DNA of 64,000 nucleotides, taken from assembly GCF_003410055.1 (NCBI RefSeq), contig NZ_QUZK01000048.1:1-64000 (forward strand), read 5' to 3'. The notes under the pieces are model-generated. The model had not been told where the DNA came from, did not search any database, and saw only the letters and a list, made by a program, of their open reading frames with translations. This document shows positions 7,921-17,048 of the stretch, one piece after another. The first letter of the stretch is position 1, and the number at the start of each line of letters is the position of its first letter. A program made the translations under genes and the position numbers. The stretch comes from Wenzhouxiangella sediminis (lineage in GTDB: Bacteria; Pseudomonadota; Gammaproteobacteria; Xanthomonadales; Wenzhouxiangellaceae).

Positions 7921-8772
7921 CTATCGCCGCGGCAGGTAGTCCAGCGGATTGACGGGCTCACCGTCGCGGCGGATTTCGAAGTGCAGCATCTCTTCCTGGC
8001 GGTCATCGCGGCCCATCTCGGCAATCTTCTGTCCGCGCTGGACACGGTCGCCCTCCCCCACCATGCGCCGCCGATTGTGCCCGTAGGCTGACAAGAGCTT
8101 GTCGGAGTGCTTGATGATGATCAGCTCACCGTAGCCGATCAGCGCCGTGCCGCTGTAGACCACCTGGCCGGCACCCGCCGCGAAGACATCCTGCCCCTCC
8201 TTGCCGGCCACGCCGATGCCCTTGCGGGTATCCGAGGGGTCGAAGGAGCGCGCAAGACGACCCTGGGTGGGCCACTGCCAGGCCACGCCGGCCACCGTTC
8301 GAGTCTTGTCCGAAGCCGACGGTGCGGCCGCCCTGCTGGCCGCGGGCGTATCCGGCGTCGATTGCGGCGGCGTTTCGGGCGTCGGCTCGCTCACACTGAC
8401 CGGCTCGGGGGATCGGGATCTGGATGGGTTCGAGGAACCGGACGGGCTCGTCGATGCCGACTGACGCGGGGGCGGATCCGGCGGTGCGGTCATGCGCAGC
8501 TCCTGGCCGGGACGAATCGTGTACGGCGCCTGGATGCTGTTCCAGCGCGCGACCTTGCGCCAGTCGAGACCGTAGCGAAAGGCAATCGAATACAGGGTAT
8601 CGCCCCGCCGAACCTGATGGAAGGCCGGCGGACTCGCCACCACGCGCTTTTCGGGACGCGATTCGTGCTGGCGAGAACGCTCCGGACCGGGCTGCCAGGG
8701 AGCGCAGGCGGTCAACAACAGGACCGCCACGACGAGGGCAACCGCGCTTCGCGCGCCTACCAGAGCCACCAC
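7921..8772 (-). CDS. nlpD: NlpD-type LysM/M23 lipoprotein (amidase activator)
   Basis: A 283-residue envelope lipoprotein. The lipobox LLTAC places the lipidated Cys at residue 23. A LysM domain (about 51-94) binds peptidoglycan, a Ser/Pro-rich linker follows, and an M23 (LytM) domain occupies about 175-283. The zinc-ligand positions are degenerate: KGIGVAG replaces the usual HxGxD, and only LHFEIR of the HxH motif remains. This fits NlpD/EnvC, which activate amidases rather than cut murein themselves. It overlaps yqaA by 16 bases in the surE-pcm-yqaA-nlpD operon. No rpoS follows. Confidence 0.92.
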   Translation of the reverse strand: MVALVGARSAVALVVAVLLLTACAPWQPGPERSRQHESRPEKRVVASPPAFHQVRRGDTLYSIAFRYGLDWRKVARWNSIQAPYTIRPGQELRMTAPPDPPPRQSASTSPSGSSNPSRSRSPEPVSVSEPTPETPPQSTPDTPAASRAAAPSASDKTRTVAGVAWQWPTQGRLARSFDPSDTRKGIGVAGKEGQDVFAAGAGQVVYSGTALIGYGELIIIKHSDKLLSAYGHNRRRMVGEGDRVQRGQKIAEMGRDDRQEEMLHFEIRRDGEPVNPLDYLPRR

Positions 8773-9332
8773 ACCAGCCCCCCGAGGGCGGCTGCGGCGA
8801 TCACCAGCCAGCCCAGCAGGTCGACCCAGTTTCGCAGTCTGTCGGCGGCGCGCTCCCCACCGGCCCAGATGACGCCGGCAACCAGATAGAAGCGTGCACC
8901 GCGGCCGATCACGGAGCCGAGGACGAAGCCGAGCATCGGCGTGCCCAGGGCCCCGCCGGCAATCGTGATGATCTTGAACGGAATGGGCGTGAAGCCGGCC
9001 AGCATGACGAACCAGACGCCGTAGGTCTCGAAAGCATCGACGGCGGAATGGTAGGCGTGAAGGTAGCCGACGCGCTCGATGAACGGCAGGATGGCCTCGA
9101 TGGCCAGCCAGCCGATCAGGTAGCCGAACAGACCGCCGATGACTGAAGCGACCGTGGTCAGGAAAGCCAGCCGCCAGGCGGAATTCCGCTCGGCCAGGAC
9201 CATGGGCGCGAGCATGACGTCGGGTGGAATCGGAAAGAACGTGGCCTCGGCGAAGCTCAGGCCGACCAGGTAGCGCCGGGCATGTCGGTGACGCGACCAG
9301 ACCAGCACACGATCATAGAGACGCCGGAACAT
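8757..9332 (-). CDS. yqaA: YqaA family membrane protein (DedA/SNARE-associated type)
   Basis: A 191-residue inner-membrane protein. It has the DedA-superfamily core: FAEATFFPIPPDVMLAPM near residue 27, a GGLFGYLIGWLAI helix and the re-entrant GFTPIPFKIITIAGGALG segment with its conserved arginine context (GRGARFYLVAG). Four to five transmembrane helices are likely. DedA proteins are linked to undecaprenyl-phosphate or lipid handling. For this short YqaA branch the role is not established. It lies between pcm (17-base gap) and nlpD (16-base overlap). Confidence 0.88.
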   Translation of the reverse strand: MFRRLYDRVLVWSRHRHARRYLVGLSFAEATFFPIPPDVMLAPMVLAERNSAWRLAFLTTVASVIGGLFGYLIGWLAIEAILPFIERVGYLHAYHSAVDAFETYGVWFVMLAGFTPIPFKIITIAGGALGTPMLGFVLGSVIGRGARFYLVAGVIWAGGERAADRLRNWVDLLGWLVIAAAALGGLVWWLW

Positions 9333-9349
9333 GGCTAGCGCATCCCTCG

Positions 9350-10012
9350 TCAGTCCAGGCCTTCAAGCAACGGCACGAACGTCACCGCTCCCAGTTCCTC
9401 ACGCTCGAACCCCGTCTCCGTGCGCGTTATCCGCACCAATTGCTGATGCAGGCCGGCGTGTTCGGGTGCCACCAGCACACCGCCCACACCGAGCTGCTCA
9501 CGCAGCTTGTCGGGAATCCGCCCTCCGGCCGTGACGACGATGGCGTCGAACGGCGCCTGGGACGGCCAACCCTCGAGACCATCGGCGTGGCGGGTGTAGA
9601 CATTGTGCAGGCCCAGGCGGTGAAAGCGCTGCCGCGCGCTGCGCTGCAGCTCGCCGATCCGCTCGGTCGTGAAAACCTTGTCGGCCAACAGGGCCAGAAT
9701 CGCGGCCTGGTAGCCCGAACCGGTGCCGATTTCGAGCACCTTGCCCAGCGGCTCGTCGCGCATCACCGCCTGGGTCATCATGGCAACGACGTAGGGCTGT
9801 GAGATCGTCTGGCCCCGCCCGATGGGCAGCGCGGTGTCCTCGTAGGCACGCGAGGACAGCGCCTCGTCGACGAACAGGTGACGCGGCGTGCTGCCGACGG
9901 CTTCGAGTACGCGTTCGTCGCGGATCCCCTTCTCGCGCAGGCGCCGCACCAACCGCTGGCGGGTCCCCTCCGACGTCATACCGATTCCGCTGTGCGCCTT
10001 CGAACTCATCAT
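9350..10012 (-). CDS. pcm: Protein-L-isoaspartate O-methyltransferase
   Basis: A 220-residue repair methyltransferase that uses SAM to methylate L-isoaspartyl residues of aged proteins. Motifs are intact: the [14 protein letters not shown] substrate region, [15 protein letters not shown] (SAM motif I), TERIGELQ (the acidic loop after motif I) and [10 protein letters not shown]. The ATG at 10012 overlaps the surE stop codon (ATGA). A longer open frame continues into surE but is a shadow. Pairing with surE is conserved in gammaproteobacteria as a stress-survival pair. Confidence 0.95.
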   Translation of the reverse strand: MMSSKAHSGIGMTSEGTRQRLVRRLREKGIRDERVLEAVGSTPRHLFVDEALSSRAYEDTALPIGRGQTISQPYVVAMMTQAVMRDEPLGKVLEIGTGSGYQAAILALLADKVFTTERIGELQRSARQRFHRLGLHNVYTRHADGLEGWPSQAPFDAIVVTAGGRIPDKLREQLGVGGVLVAPEHAGLHQQLVRITRTETGFEREELGAVTFVPLLEGLD

Positions 10013-10791
10013 TGAGCTTGCCGATACCTTCCGCTGTTGAGTTCGTCGATCCAGTGGCTGACGTCGTCGAGCGCCTGGTAGCGCGTCAGGTCGACGTGAA
10101 TCGGCGTGACCGAAACGTAGCGATTGCGCACGGCGTGGAAATCCGTGCCGGGACCGTTGTCTTCCTCGGTTCCGGCCGGACCGATCCAGAAGAACTGGCG
10201 GCCGCGCGGATCCTCGATCGGGATCACGTCTTCGGAGCGGTGGCGGTGCCCCAGGCGCGTGGTCTCGAAGCCCTTGATTTCTTCCCACGGGAGGTCGGGT
10301 ACGTTGACGTTGAGAATGGTGTCGGCCGGCAGCGGCTTTTCCTTGAGCTGCGCCATCAACAGGCAGGCAGCCTCCGCGGCGGTTTCGTAATGATGCGGCT
10401 GGCCCTCGGAGTACACCAGGGAAACGGCCATCGCCGGCAGCCCCAGAAACCGGCCCTCCATGGCGGCCGCCACGGTGCCCGAGTAGAGCACGTCGTCGCC
10501 GAGGTTGGCACCGGCGTTGATCCCGGAGACCACCATGTCGGGCTCGTCGCCCAGCAGGCCGGTAATCGCGATGTGGACGCAGTCGGTCGGCGTGCCGTAG
10601 ACCTTGAAAACGCCGTCACGGCGCTTTTCGACGCGAATCGGCTGGTCGAGGGTGAGCGAGTTGCTGGCACCCGAACGATCCCGGTCCGGCGCCACGACCG
10701 TAACCTGGTCGGAGTGCTCGACCAGTCGCTCGGACAACAGCCGGATGCCGGGCGCGTGCAGCCCGTCGTCGTTGGCAATCAGAATATGCAT
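10009..10791 (-). CDS. surE: 5'/3'-nucleotidase SurE
   Basis: A 260-residue metal-dependent nucleoside monophosphatase. The N-terminal [10 protein letters not shown] holds the metal ligands D8 and D9. The [14 protein letters not shown] loop and the [27 protein letters not shown] block are diagnostic. It is first in the surE-pcm-yqaA-nlpD operon and diverges from the Smr-domain gene across 59 bases, so promoters for both probably lie at 10792-10850. Confidence 0.96.
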   Translation of the reverse strand: MHILIANDDGLHAPGIRLLSERLVEHSDQVTVVAPDRDRSGASNSLTLDQPIRVEKRRDGVFKVYGTPTDCVHIAITGLLGDEPDMVVSGINAGANLGDDVLYSGTVAAAMEGRFLGLPAMAVSLVYSEGQPHHYETAAEAACLLMAQLKEKPLPADTILNVNVPDLPWEEIKGFETTRLGHRHRSEDVIPIEDPRGRQFFWIGPAGTEEDNGPGTDFHAVRNRYVSVTPIHVDLTRYQALDDVSHWIDELNSGRYRQAQ

Positions 10792-10850
10792 GCTTGAACC
10801 GGAAGGTCAAAGCCATAACTATAAACGAAGACCGCAGACGAGAAGCGACC

Positions 10851-11384
10851 ATGAGCGAATCCGACAACGACCGAGACCTGTTTCGCTCTGCGGTCGGCCC
10901 CGTGAAGCGGATTCGAAGTGACCGCGACCAATCCAGGCCGGAACCACCCCCGCCCCGGCCAAGCCAGCGCGAACGCGACGAAGCGCGGGTCATGGAGGAC
11001 CTGGCTCACGGCCCGATCGACTTTGCCAGCGTCGAAACCGGCGAGGAGATCAGCTACCTCCGTCCGGGGCTGCAGAAACGCGTGCTCACACGCCTCAGGC
11101 GCGGCCACTGGCGCGTCGAGGACGAACTGGACCTGCACCAGATGAACCTGGAAGCCGCCTCGGCGTCGATACGGCAATTTCTCCGCGAGGCCGAGCGTGA
11201 CGGCATGAGCTGTGTGCGAATCATCCACGGCAAGGGACTCCGCTCCGGCCCGGGCGGCCCGCAGCTCAAGCGCCTGACCGCGAGGCTGCTGAGCCGGCAC
11301 GATCGTGTTGCCGCCTTCGCTTCGGCCCCGCCCCACGACGGGGGCACGGGCGCGGTCTACGTCCTGCTCCGGGCCCGACGGTGA
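10851..11384 (+). CDS. Smr-domain protein (SmrA-like)
   Basis: A 177-residue protein: a charged, proline-rich N-terminal half, then a C-terminal Smr (small MutS-related) domain from about residue 90, with the LDLHQMN and CVRIIHGKGLRSGPGG motifs. Stand-alone Smr proteins are nucleases acting on structured DNA or RNA. The HGKG loop supports nucleic-acid binding. The ATG at 10851 (MSESDND) is preferred over an upstream TTG at 10794, which lies next to the surE start. Its stop overlaps the start of the DUF3301 gene (GTGA). Confidence 0.85.
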   Translation: MSESDNDRDLFRSAVGPVKRIRSDRDQSRPEPPPPRPSQRERDEARVMEDLAHGPIDFASVETGEEISYLRPGLQKRVLTRLRRGHWRVEDELDLHQMNLEAASASIRQFLREAERDGMSCVRIIHGKGLRSGPGGPQLKRLTARLLSRHDRVAAFASAPPHDGGTGAVYVLLRARR

Positions 11385-11716
11385 CGGGGCTCGAAGGGCC
11401 GTTCGGGGCCCTGCTGCTGCTTGGCGCAGCCGTCGTTTTCTGGATCTCGGCCGTCAACGCCCGCGATCGCGCTCGCGAGCTCGCGCGACATTTCTGCAAA
11501 CGTCAGGGATGGCAGTTGCTGGACCAGACGGTCGCACTGAGTTCGCTCAGACCGATTCGCACCAAGGAGGGCCTGCGCTGGCAGCGCCGCTACCGCTTCG
11601 ACTTCAGCCCGGAGGGCACGGGGCGCCGCAGGGGAGAACTGACACTCACCGGCGGGCGGATGATCCGGGTCTGGGGAGAGCTGGAAGACGGCGGGCGGCT
11701 GATCGAGCCGGAATGA
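11381..11716 (+). CDS. DUF3301 small membrane protein
   Basis: A 111-residue protein with one N-terminal transmembrane helix (ALLLLGAAVVFWISAV), a basic juxtamembrane stretch and a cytoplasmic domain containing CKRQGWQLLDQTVAL and RRYRFDFSPEGTGRR. This is the DUF3301 pattern. Its function is unknown. The GTG start overlaps the stop of the Smr gene, so the two are co-transcribed. The gene ends just before the left heptamer array of an intergenic element. Confidence 0.78.
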   Translation: MTGLEGPFGALLLLGAAVVFWISAVNARDRARELARHFCKRQGWQLLDQTVALSSLRPIRTKEGLRWQRRYRFDFSPEGTGRRRGELTLTGGRMIRVWGELEDGGRLIEPE

Positions 11717-11723
11717 AGATTGA

Positions 11724-11910
11724 GGTTTCAGGGTTCAGGTTTCAGGTTTCAGTTCGGAATCTTCCGAGCGATGGTGGGCGGCTTTGCCGCGATTGCTCTG
11801 CGCCCAGTCAGGGTGATAGTTCCTTCCATCCTGAGATCTGGGTTCCGCTGCTAGCTGCCCCGCAAAGCTTGCCGCGGCCGTCCGACCCCTGAAACCTGAA
11901 ACCTGAAACC
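11724..11910. repeat. Intergenic element with inverted heptamer arms
   Basis: Bases 11724-11751 hold four copies of GGTTTCA (one with a T-to-G change). Bases 11890-11910 hold three copies of the complement TGAAACC. The arms flank about 140 bases with no gene. The element fills the space between two convergent genes and could fold into a long stem. It may serve as a transcription end point. Confidence 0.85.
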
Positions 11911-11916
11911 TAACAG

Positions 11917-12327
11917 TTATTTGACGACCTTCAAATTAGGCTTCGACTTGCGATCCGGCTTTTCGCCTTCCGGGGAATCATCGCCTGAATCGTGCTCGGC
12001 CGTACCGTCCTCGTCCTCTTCGTCCACTGGAAACATCATGCCGCGGCCGTTTTCGCGGGCGTAGACGGCCTCGACCGCGCTGATCGGCACGGTCACGGCT
12101 CGCGAAACGCCGCCGAAGCGAGCGACGAAGGTGACCATTTCGCTGTCGATGAGCAGGTCCTTTACGGCGCTCGGCGAAATGTTGAGCACGACGCGGCCAT
12201 CCTGGATGCTGGACTCCGGCACGTCCAGGCCGGGCTGGTCGGCGTCGACCAGAAGGTGCGGCGTCAGGCCGCTGTCGACGATCCACTCGTTTATGGCGCG
12301 GACCAGGTACGGTCGGCTCGAAATCAT
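11917..12327 (-). CDS. sspB: ClpXP protease specificity-enhancing factor
   Basis: A 136-residue adaptor that delivers ssrA-tagged and other substrates to ClpXP. The folded N-terminal domain (SSRPYLVRAINEWI, HLLVDADQPGLDVP, FVARFGGVSRAVTVP) binds substrate. A long acidic flexible linker (DEEDEDGTAEHDSGDD) leads to a C-terminal NLKVVK tail, which matches the ClpX-binding (XB) peptide of known SspB proteins. It lies 3 bases after sspA, as in most gammaproteobacteria. Confidence 0.95.
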   Translation of the reverse strand: MISSRPYLVRAINEWIVDSGLTPHLLVDADQPGLDVPESSIQDGRVVLNISPSAVKDLLIDSEMVTFVARFGGVSRAVTVPISAVEAVYARENGRGMMFPVDEEDEDGTAEHDSGDDSPEGEKPDRKSKPNLKVVK

Positions 12328-12330
12328 GGC

Positions 12331-12945
12331 CTACTCGCCCTCCCGCAGAATGCGCTCCGCTTCGGTCAGGCTGCGCTTGAATGAATCGCGGGCGAACATC
12401 CGCTCCATGTAACGCGTGATGTTGGGGGCCTTCTTGGCGGTCAGATCGACATCATAGGCCGGCAAGCGCCACAGGAGCGGAACCAACGCGCAATCGACCA
12501 ACGACAGCTCGTCACTGAGCAGGAAGCTTCGTAGCCCGAACAGGTCATCGGAGGCGATGATGCTCTCGCGCATCTGCTTCTTGGCCGCCGCGACCTTCTT
12601 CTGGCCGCTGGACGTCTCGATGATCTTCGCTGGCTCGATCCAGTCCCGATTGATGCGGTACATCGCAAGCCGCAGATAGGCGCGCGACAAGGGATCGACC
12701 GGCATCAGCGGGGGGTGCGGGTAGCGTTCGTCCAGATACTCGGTGACCACCCAGGTCCCGTAGAGCTTGAGATCCTTGTCGACCAGGGTCGGCGTTTCCC
12801 CGTAGGGATTGAGCTCGGCCAGATCCGCCGAGGCCGCGCGATCCTGCTCGACGTGGATGATCTCCACGTTGATGCCCTTTTCCGCCAACACGAACCGGAC
12901 CCGGTGACAGTCCAGGCAATTTTCCGATGAATACAGCGCCATCAT
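12331..12945 (-). CDS. sspA: Stringent starvation protein A
   Basis: A 204-residue GST-fold protein that binds RNA polymerase-sigma70 in E. coli and supports stationary-phase and acid-stress transcription. The thioredoxin-like N-terminus (YSSENCLDCHRVRFVLAEKG) and the surface RYPHPPLMPVDPLSRA region, which contains the functional PHP patch, are present. Two adjacent ATG codons (12945, 12942) could start it. It follows petC by 55 bases in the common petABC-sspAB arrangement. Confidence 0.95.
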   Translation of the reverse strand: MMALYSSENCLDCHRVRFVLAEKGINVEIIHVEQDRAASADLAELNPYGETPTLVDKDLKLYGTWVVTEYLDERYPHPPLMPVDPLSRAYLRLAMYRINRDWIEPAKIIETSSGQKKVAAAKKQMRESIIASDDLFGLRSFLLSDELSLVDCALVPLLWRLPAYDVDLTAKKAPNITRYMERMFARDSFKRSLTEAERILREGE

Positions 12946-13000
12946 AAGCCAGCTACTCCCTTGATTCGCGCGCCGCCAAGACGCCCCCGGCTACGCAAAA

Positions 13001-13738
13001 TCACTTCTTGATGTCCTTCCAGAATTCCTGGTAGAGCAGCCAGGCGAGGAAAGTGAAAACGACCAGGAACAGCAGGACCCAGATTCCGATCTTCTCGCGC
13101 TTGAGCACGGCCGGCTCGGCAGCATACTCCATGAACGCGACGAGATCGCGAATGTGATCGCTGTACTCTTCGGGCGAGAGCTTGCCTTCCTGGTCGAGCT
13201 CGAGATCGACGATCTCCACGTGCTCGACGCCCTCGGCATCCGTATGCGACTCCGTGATGGGTCGCTGGATGCCCTGGAGCTCCCAAAGCACGTGCGGCAT
13301 GGAGGCATTCGGCAACACCGTGTTGTTCCAGCCGTCCTCGGTCAGGTAGAACTCCTTGAGGTAGGTATAGATCCAGTCCGGGCCACGCGAACGCGCCGTC
13401 AGGGACAGATCGGGCGGCGCGATGCCGAACCACTCCTCGGCTTCGTCGGCGTTCATGGCACTGAGCATGGGATCACCGATTTCCTGGTCACCGCTCAGGA
13501 GAAACTCCTCGACTTGCGCTTCGCTCAAGCCGATATCCTCGACCAGGCGGTTGTAGCGCAGATATTGCATTGAGTGGCAACCGAGGCAGTAGTTGACGTA
13601 CATCGCCGCACCGCGCTGGAGCGAAGCCTTGTCGTGCACGTTGATGTTGGCATGCTCCAGCCCCTCGCCACCGCCAGCGGCCAAGGAGAAGCCGGAAGCC
13701 AGCATGGCGGCTGCTGCAAGAATGTTTCTGAATCTCAT
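13001..13738 (-). CDS. petC: Ubiquinol-cytochrome c reductase, cytochrome c1 subunit
   Basis: A 245-residue cytochrome c1 of the bc1 complex. A cleavable signal peptide is followed by the covalent haem site CLGCH at residues 51-55. An axial Met candidate and acidic surface loops come next, and a C-terminal transmembrane anchor (KIGIWVLLFLVVFTFLAWLL) ends in a basic tail. It passes electrons from the Rieske centre to soluble cytochrome c. The ATG overlaps the petB TGA by one base (TGATG). An in-frame GTG one codon earlier is possible. Confidence 0.96.
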   Translation of the reverse strand: MRFRNILAAAAMLASGFSLAAGGGEGLEHANINVHDKASLQRGAAMYVNYCLGCHSMQYLRYNRLVEDIGLSEAQVEEFLLSGDQEIGDPMLSAMNADEAEEWFGIAPPDLSLTARSRGPDWIYTYLKEFYLTEDGWNNTVLPNASMPHVLWELQGIQRPITESHTDAEGVEHVEIVDLELDQEGKLSPEEYSDHIRDLVAFMEYAAEPAVLKREKIGIWVLLFLVVFTFLAWLLYQEFWKDIKK

Positions 13739-14982
13739 CACTTGGTCACCCGCTCCGGTTCCGGTTTGGTTTTTTCGAACTTTGTAACAAACGGCATCAG
13801 CGCGAAGAACGCGAAGTAGTAGAACGTCCAGATCCGCGACTCGATGGTCTGTATCGGCGTGCCGTCACCCAGGGCCAGCATGCCCAGCCGGATGAAGCCG
13901 ACCACGAACAGCGCCAGCATGACCTTGCTCGGCCAGCCCTTGTAGCGGATCGAGCGTACCTTCGAGCGATCCAGCCAGGGCAGGAAGAACAACACGAAGA
14001 TTGCCGCACCCATCACCATCACGCCGAAGAGCTTGTCAGGCACGGCCCGCAGCATGGCGTAGAAGGGCGTGAAATACCACACCGGCACGATGTGCTGCGG
14101 CGTGACCAGGGGGTCGGCCGGCACGAAGTTGTCCGGCTCGAGGAACAGGCCGCCGAACTCCGGCGCGTAGAACAGCACGAAGGCGAACAGGATCAGGAAC
14201 ACCCCGGCCCCGAACAGGTCCTTGACGGTGTAATACGGGTGGAAGGGAATGCCGTCCAGCGGACGACCCTTCTCGTCCTTGTGCTTCTTGATCTCGACCC
14301 CGTCGGGGTTGTTGGAGCCCACTTCGTGCAGCGCCACCAGGTGCAGCACGACCAGCGCAAGTAGCGCGAGCGGAAGGGCCACGACGTGCAGCGCGAAGAA
14401 TCGATTGAGCGTCGCATTGGAAATCATGTAGTCGCCGCGAATCCACTCGACGAGGATATCGCCGACCTCCGGGATCGCGCCGAACAGCGAAATGATCACC
14501 TGCGCACCCCAGTAGGACATCTGGCCCCAAGGCAGAACGTAGCCCATGAAGGCCTCGGCCATCAGGACCAGCAGGATGAACACGCCCAGGATCCAGATCA
14601 ATTCGCGGGGCTTGCGGTAAGAGCCGTACAGCAAGGCGCGGAACATGTGCAGGTAGACGACGATGAAGAAGAACGACGCGCCCGTGGAGTGCATGTAGCG
14701 GATGAGCCACCCCCACTCGACGTCGCGCATGATGTACTCGACCGAACTGAACGCCATGTCGGCGTGCGGCGTGTAGAACATGGTCAGGAAGATGCCGGTC
14801 TCCAGCTGGTTGACCAGCACCAGAATCGCCAGCGACCCGAAGAAATACCAGAGATTGAAGTTCTTCGGGGCGTAGTATTCGGTCAGGTGCTCACGCCAGA
14901 CCTGGCCGACCGGCATTCGCTCGTTGACCCAGGCACCGAAGGCCTGCACGTTCTTGCTGAGATTGCTCGCGGGCTTGGCCAT
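13738..14982 (-). CDS. petB: Ubiquinol-cytochrome c reductase, cytochrome b subunit
   Basis: A 414-residue integral membrane subunit carrying the two b haems and the quinol sites. HSTGASFFFIVVYLHMFRALLYGSYRKPREL holds the His pair of helix B, and FFALHVVALPLALLALVVLHLVALHEVGSNNP holds the pair of helix D. The Qo-site PEW-type motif reads APEFGG. The ATG at 14982 follows the Rieske stop after two bases. An upstream TTG (14988) is unlikely. Confidence 0.96.
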   Translation of the reverse strand: MAKPASNLSKNVQAFGAWVNERMPVGQVWREHLTEYYAPKNFNLWYFFGSLAILVLVNQLETGIFLTMFYTPHADMAFSSVEYIMRDVEWGWLIRYMHSTGASFFFIVVYLHMFRALLYGSYRKPRELIWILGVFILLVLMAEAFMGYVLPWGQMSYWGAQVIISLFGAIPEVGDILVEWIRGDYMISNATLNRFFALHVVALPLALLALVVLHLVALHEVGSNNPDGVEIKKHKDEKGRPLDGIPFHPYYTVKDLFGAGVFLILFAFVLFYAPEFGGLFLEPDNFVPADPLVTPQHIVPVWYFTPFYAMLRAVPDKLFGVMVMGAAIFVLFFLPWLDRSKVRSIRYKGWPSKVMLALFVVGFIRLGMLALGDGTPIQTIESRIWTFYYFAFFALMPFVTKFEKTKPEPERVTK

Positions 14983-14984
14983 GA

Positions 14985-15611
14985 TCAAGCTGCTCCTTCG
15001 GCTTCGGGACCGACACCGATCATGACGGTGTTGTCGTCAATGAAATGGTACGGGGGAATCACGAGATTCAGCTGCGCCGGAACGCCGTTGTAGACGCGAC
15101 CTGCCAGGTCGAATCGAGACCGGTGACAGGGGCAGAAAAACCCGCCGCGCCACTCGGCGTCGAAAGGCTGGGCCTCCACTTCAGGCAGGACCTGCGGAAT
15201 GCAGCCCAGGTGCGTGCAGTGGATGTTGGCCACCAGGTACTCGGGCTTGATCGAACGGTGGACGTTCTGCGCATATTGCGGCTGCTGGGACGCCACCTCG
15301 GACTGAGGGTCAGCCAGCTTCTCGTTGAGCGTGGGCAGATCGTTGATCATGCGCTCGCTGCGGCGCATGATGCCGATGGTCTGGCCGCGCCAGACGACGC
15401 GCATGATCTGGCCCGGCTCGAGGTTGCCGATATTGACTTCGACCGGCGCCCCGACGAGACGAGCCTTCGCGCTCGGCTTCCAGGACGCGGCGAACGGCCA
15501 GATCGCCAGACCGGCACCGACGGCACCGACCACGCCCGTCGTCCAGGTCAACAGACGGCGGCGGCCGGGATTTTCCGGCGGCTGCGTGGAAGCAAGATCA
15601 GTTTCCGACAT
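14985..15611 (-). CDS. petA: Ubiquinol-cytochrome c reductase, Rieske iron-sulfur subunit
   Basis: A 208-residue Rieske protein. The N-terminal GRRRLLTWTTGVVGAVGAG segment combines a Tat-like arginine motif with the single membrane anchor. The [2Fe-2S] ligands lie in CTHLGC (132-137) and CPCHRS (160-165), which also supply the disulfide. It oxidises quinol at the Qo site. It is the first gene of the petABC-sspAB operon. A GGGAG ribosome site lies 8 bases before the ATG. Confidence 0.96.
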   Translation of the reverse strand: MSETDLASTQPPENPGRRRLLTWTTGVVGAVGAGLAIWPFAASWKPSAKARLVGAPVEVNIGNLEPGQIMRVVWRGQTIGIMRRSERMINDLPTLNEKLADPQSEVASQQPQYAQNVHRSIKPEYLVANIHCTHLGCIPQVLPEVEAQPFDAEWRGGFFCPCHRSRFDLAGRVYNGVPAQLNLVIPPYHFIDDNTVMIGVGPEAEGAA

Positions 15612-15949
15612 GAAACACTCCCGATTATAAGGATCAAGATCGCAAGATCAGATCTCTAAGATCATTCAAAATCACCCGGCAGGCCCTGTGCTGGCGCCAC
15701 CTGGCGACGCTTCACCCGAAAGCGCCGGCGAGGGCCGTCGAAGGCCACGGCTAACGAAATTCCGGAACTAGAAGACAATCAGCCGACTATTTTAGCGAAA
15801 AATTAAGCAAATACTCAATTCCGGGCTGGTATCCTCCACCCTTTCCGAGGGCACATCGTCGTTCGTCACGCCCCCGCCCGGGGATTCTTCGGCGGGAAGC
15901 CCACAATGTATCAGTTACTTAGCCTGACAGAATCCCCCGAGCCAAGTCC
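15612..15949. other. Divergent intergenic region, petA / DegS-type protease
   Basis: No gene is visible in these 338 bases. It must contain the promoters of the pet operon (minus) and the protease (plus). Features seen: several AGATC repeats at 15631-15665, an AT-rich stretch at 15787-15820, and a TG-n-TATCCT extended -10 candidate ending at 15835 for the protease. No convincing -35 elements were found. Confidence 0.5.
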
Positions 15950-17044
15950 ATGACGCGCATCATTCATTTCGCCGTACAGTTCGTCGTGGTCGGCCTGGCC
16001 GTGGCTTTCGTGCTGGTGTGGCTGTGGCCGCAGCTCCTGCCCGCCTGGCGCCAGCAGGGCGCCGATCCGGTCGCCTCCTACGCCGACGCCGTCAATCGCA
16101 CGGCCCCGTCGGTGGTCAGCGTCTACACGCGAACGATGGTGACCGAACCGCTGGGACTGGAATTCAGCGACCCCTTGTTCAACCGGCTCTACCGGGATCG
16201 CACGATCACCCGACCGCGTCGCGGACTGGGCTCGGGCGTGATCGTTTCCGAAGACGGCCTCGTCTTGACCACGCAGCACGTCATCTCGGGCGTAGACGAC
16301 ATTCTCGTCGCCCTGTGGGACGGGCGAGTCGCCGACGCCAGCGTGGTCGGCGCCGACCCGGCGACCGATCTCGCCCTGCTGCGGATCGAGCTCGACGACC
16401 TGCCGGTGGCCACCCTGGCCGCCGACGACAACCTGAGAACCGGCGATGTCGTGCTCGCCATCGGCAACGCCTTCGGACTGAGCCACACCGTGACCATGGG
16501 CATCGTCAGCGCCACCAGCAGGGGGCATCTCAACCTGGCCTCGTTCGAGGACTTCATCCAGACCGATGCCGCCATCAATGCGGGCAACTCCGGCGGCGCT
16601 CTGATCAACCCGGCCGGCGAAGTCGTGGGCATCAACAGTGCCTCGATGGGCCAGGAGACCGGCGCGCAGGGGATATCGTTCGCCATTCCCGCCTCCGTCG
16701 TGCGGCGCGTGACCGAACAGATCATTGAATACGGCCGCGTCACTCGGGGCTGGATGGGGGCGGAGTTGTCCGACGTCAGTCTGCGTCTGGCCAACGCCGA
16801 AGCCCTGCAGCCCGGTGCCCGGGTCATCCAGGTCCACCGCGGCAGCCCCGCCTGGCAGGCCGGCTTGCAGCGAGGCGATGTCCTGGTCCGCGCCAACGGC
16901 GAGCAGGTCGAAAGCGCGCGCGATCTGATGCAGCGCATCGCCGGTTCCGAACCCGGCTCGGAAATGGAACTCGAGGTCATCCGGGGCAACCAGCTGTTCA
17001 CCACCAGCGTGGAACTGATCCAGCAGCCGCCGCCGCAGGATTGA
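15950..17044 (+). CDS. DegS/AlgW-type periplasmic serine protease (HtrA family)
   Basis: A 364-residue trypsin-like HtrA protease with one N-terminal membrane helix (FVVVGLAVAFVLVWLWP), a protease domain and one PDZ domain (about 265-360). The catalytic triad is H110 (TTQHVIS), D140 (DPATDLALL) and S214 (AGNSGGALIN). A single PDZ and an uncleaved anchor match DegS/AlgW, which sense misfolded outer-membrane proteins and cut the anti-sigma factor RseA. That role is inferred. Only DegP-like proteins have two PDZ domains. It is divergent from petA and followed by an intergenic repeat element. Confidence 0.9.
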   Translation: MTRIIHFAVQFVVVGLAVAFVLVWLWPQLLPAWRQQGADPVASYADAVNRTAPSVVSVYTRTMVTEPLGLEFSDPLFNRLYRDRTITRPRRGLGSGVIVSEDGLVLTTQHVISGVDDILVALWDGRVADASVVGADPATDLALLRIELDDLPVATLAADDNLRTGDVVLAIGNAFGLSHTVTMGIVSATSRGHLNLASFEDFIQTDAAINAGNSGGALINPAGEVVGINSASMGQETGAQGISFAIPASVVRRVTEQIIEYGRVTRGWMGAELSDVSLRLANAEALQPGARVIQVHRGSPAWQAGLQRGDVLVRANGEQVESARDLMQRIAGSEPGSEMELEVIRGNQLFTTSVELIQQPPPQD

Positions 17045-17048
17045 AATT

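Noticed and set aside
15612-15949. Small gene or ncRNA in the petA-protease gap
   Set aside because: No open frame with a ribosome site and no stable conserved-looking structure; most likely promoter DNA.
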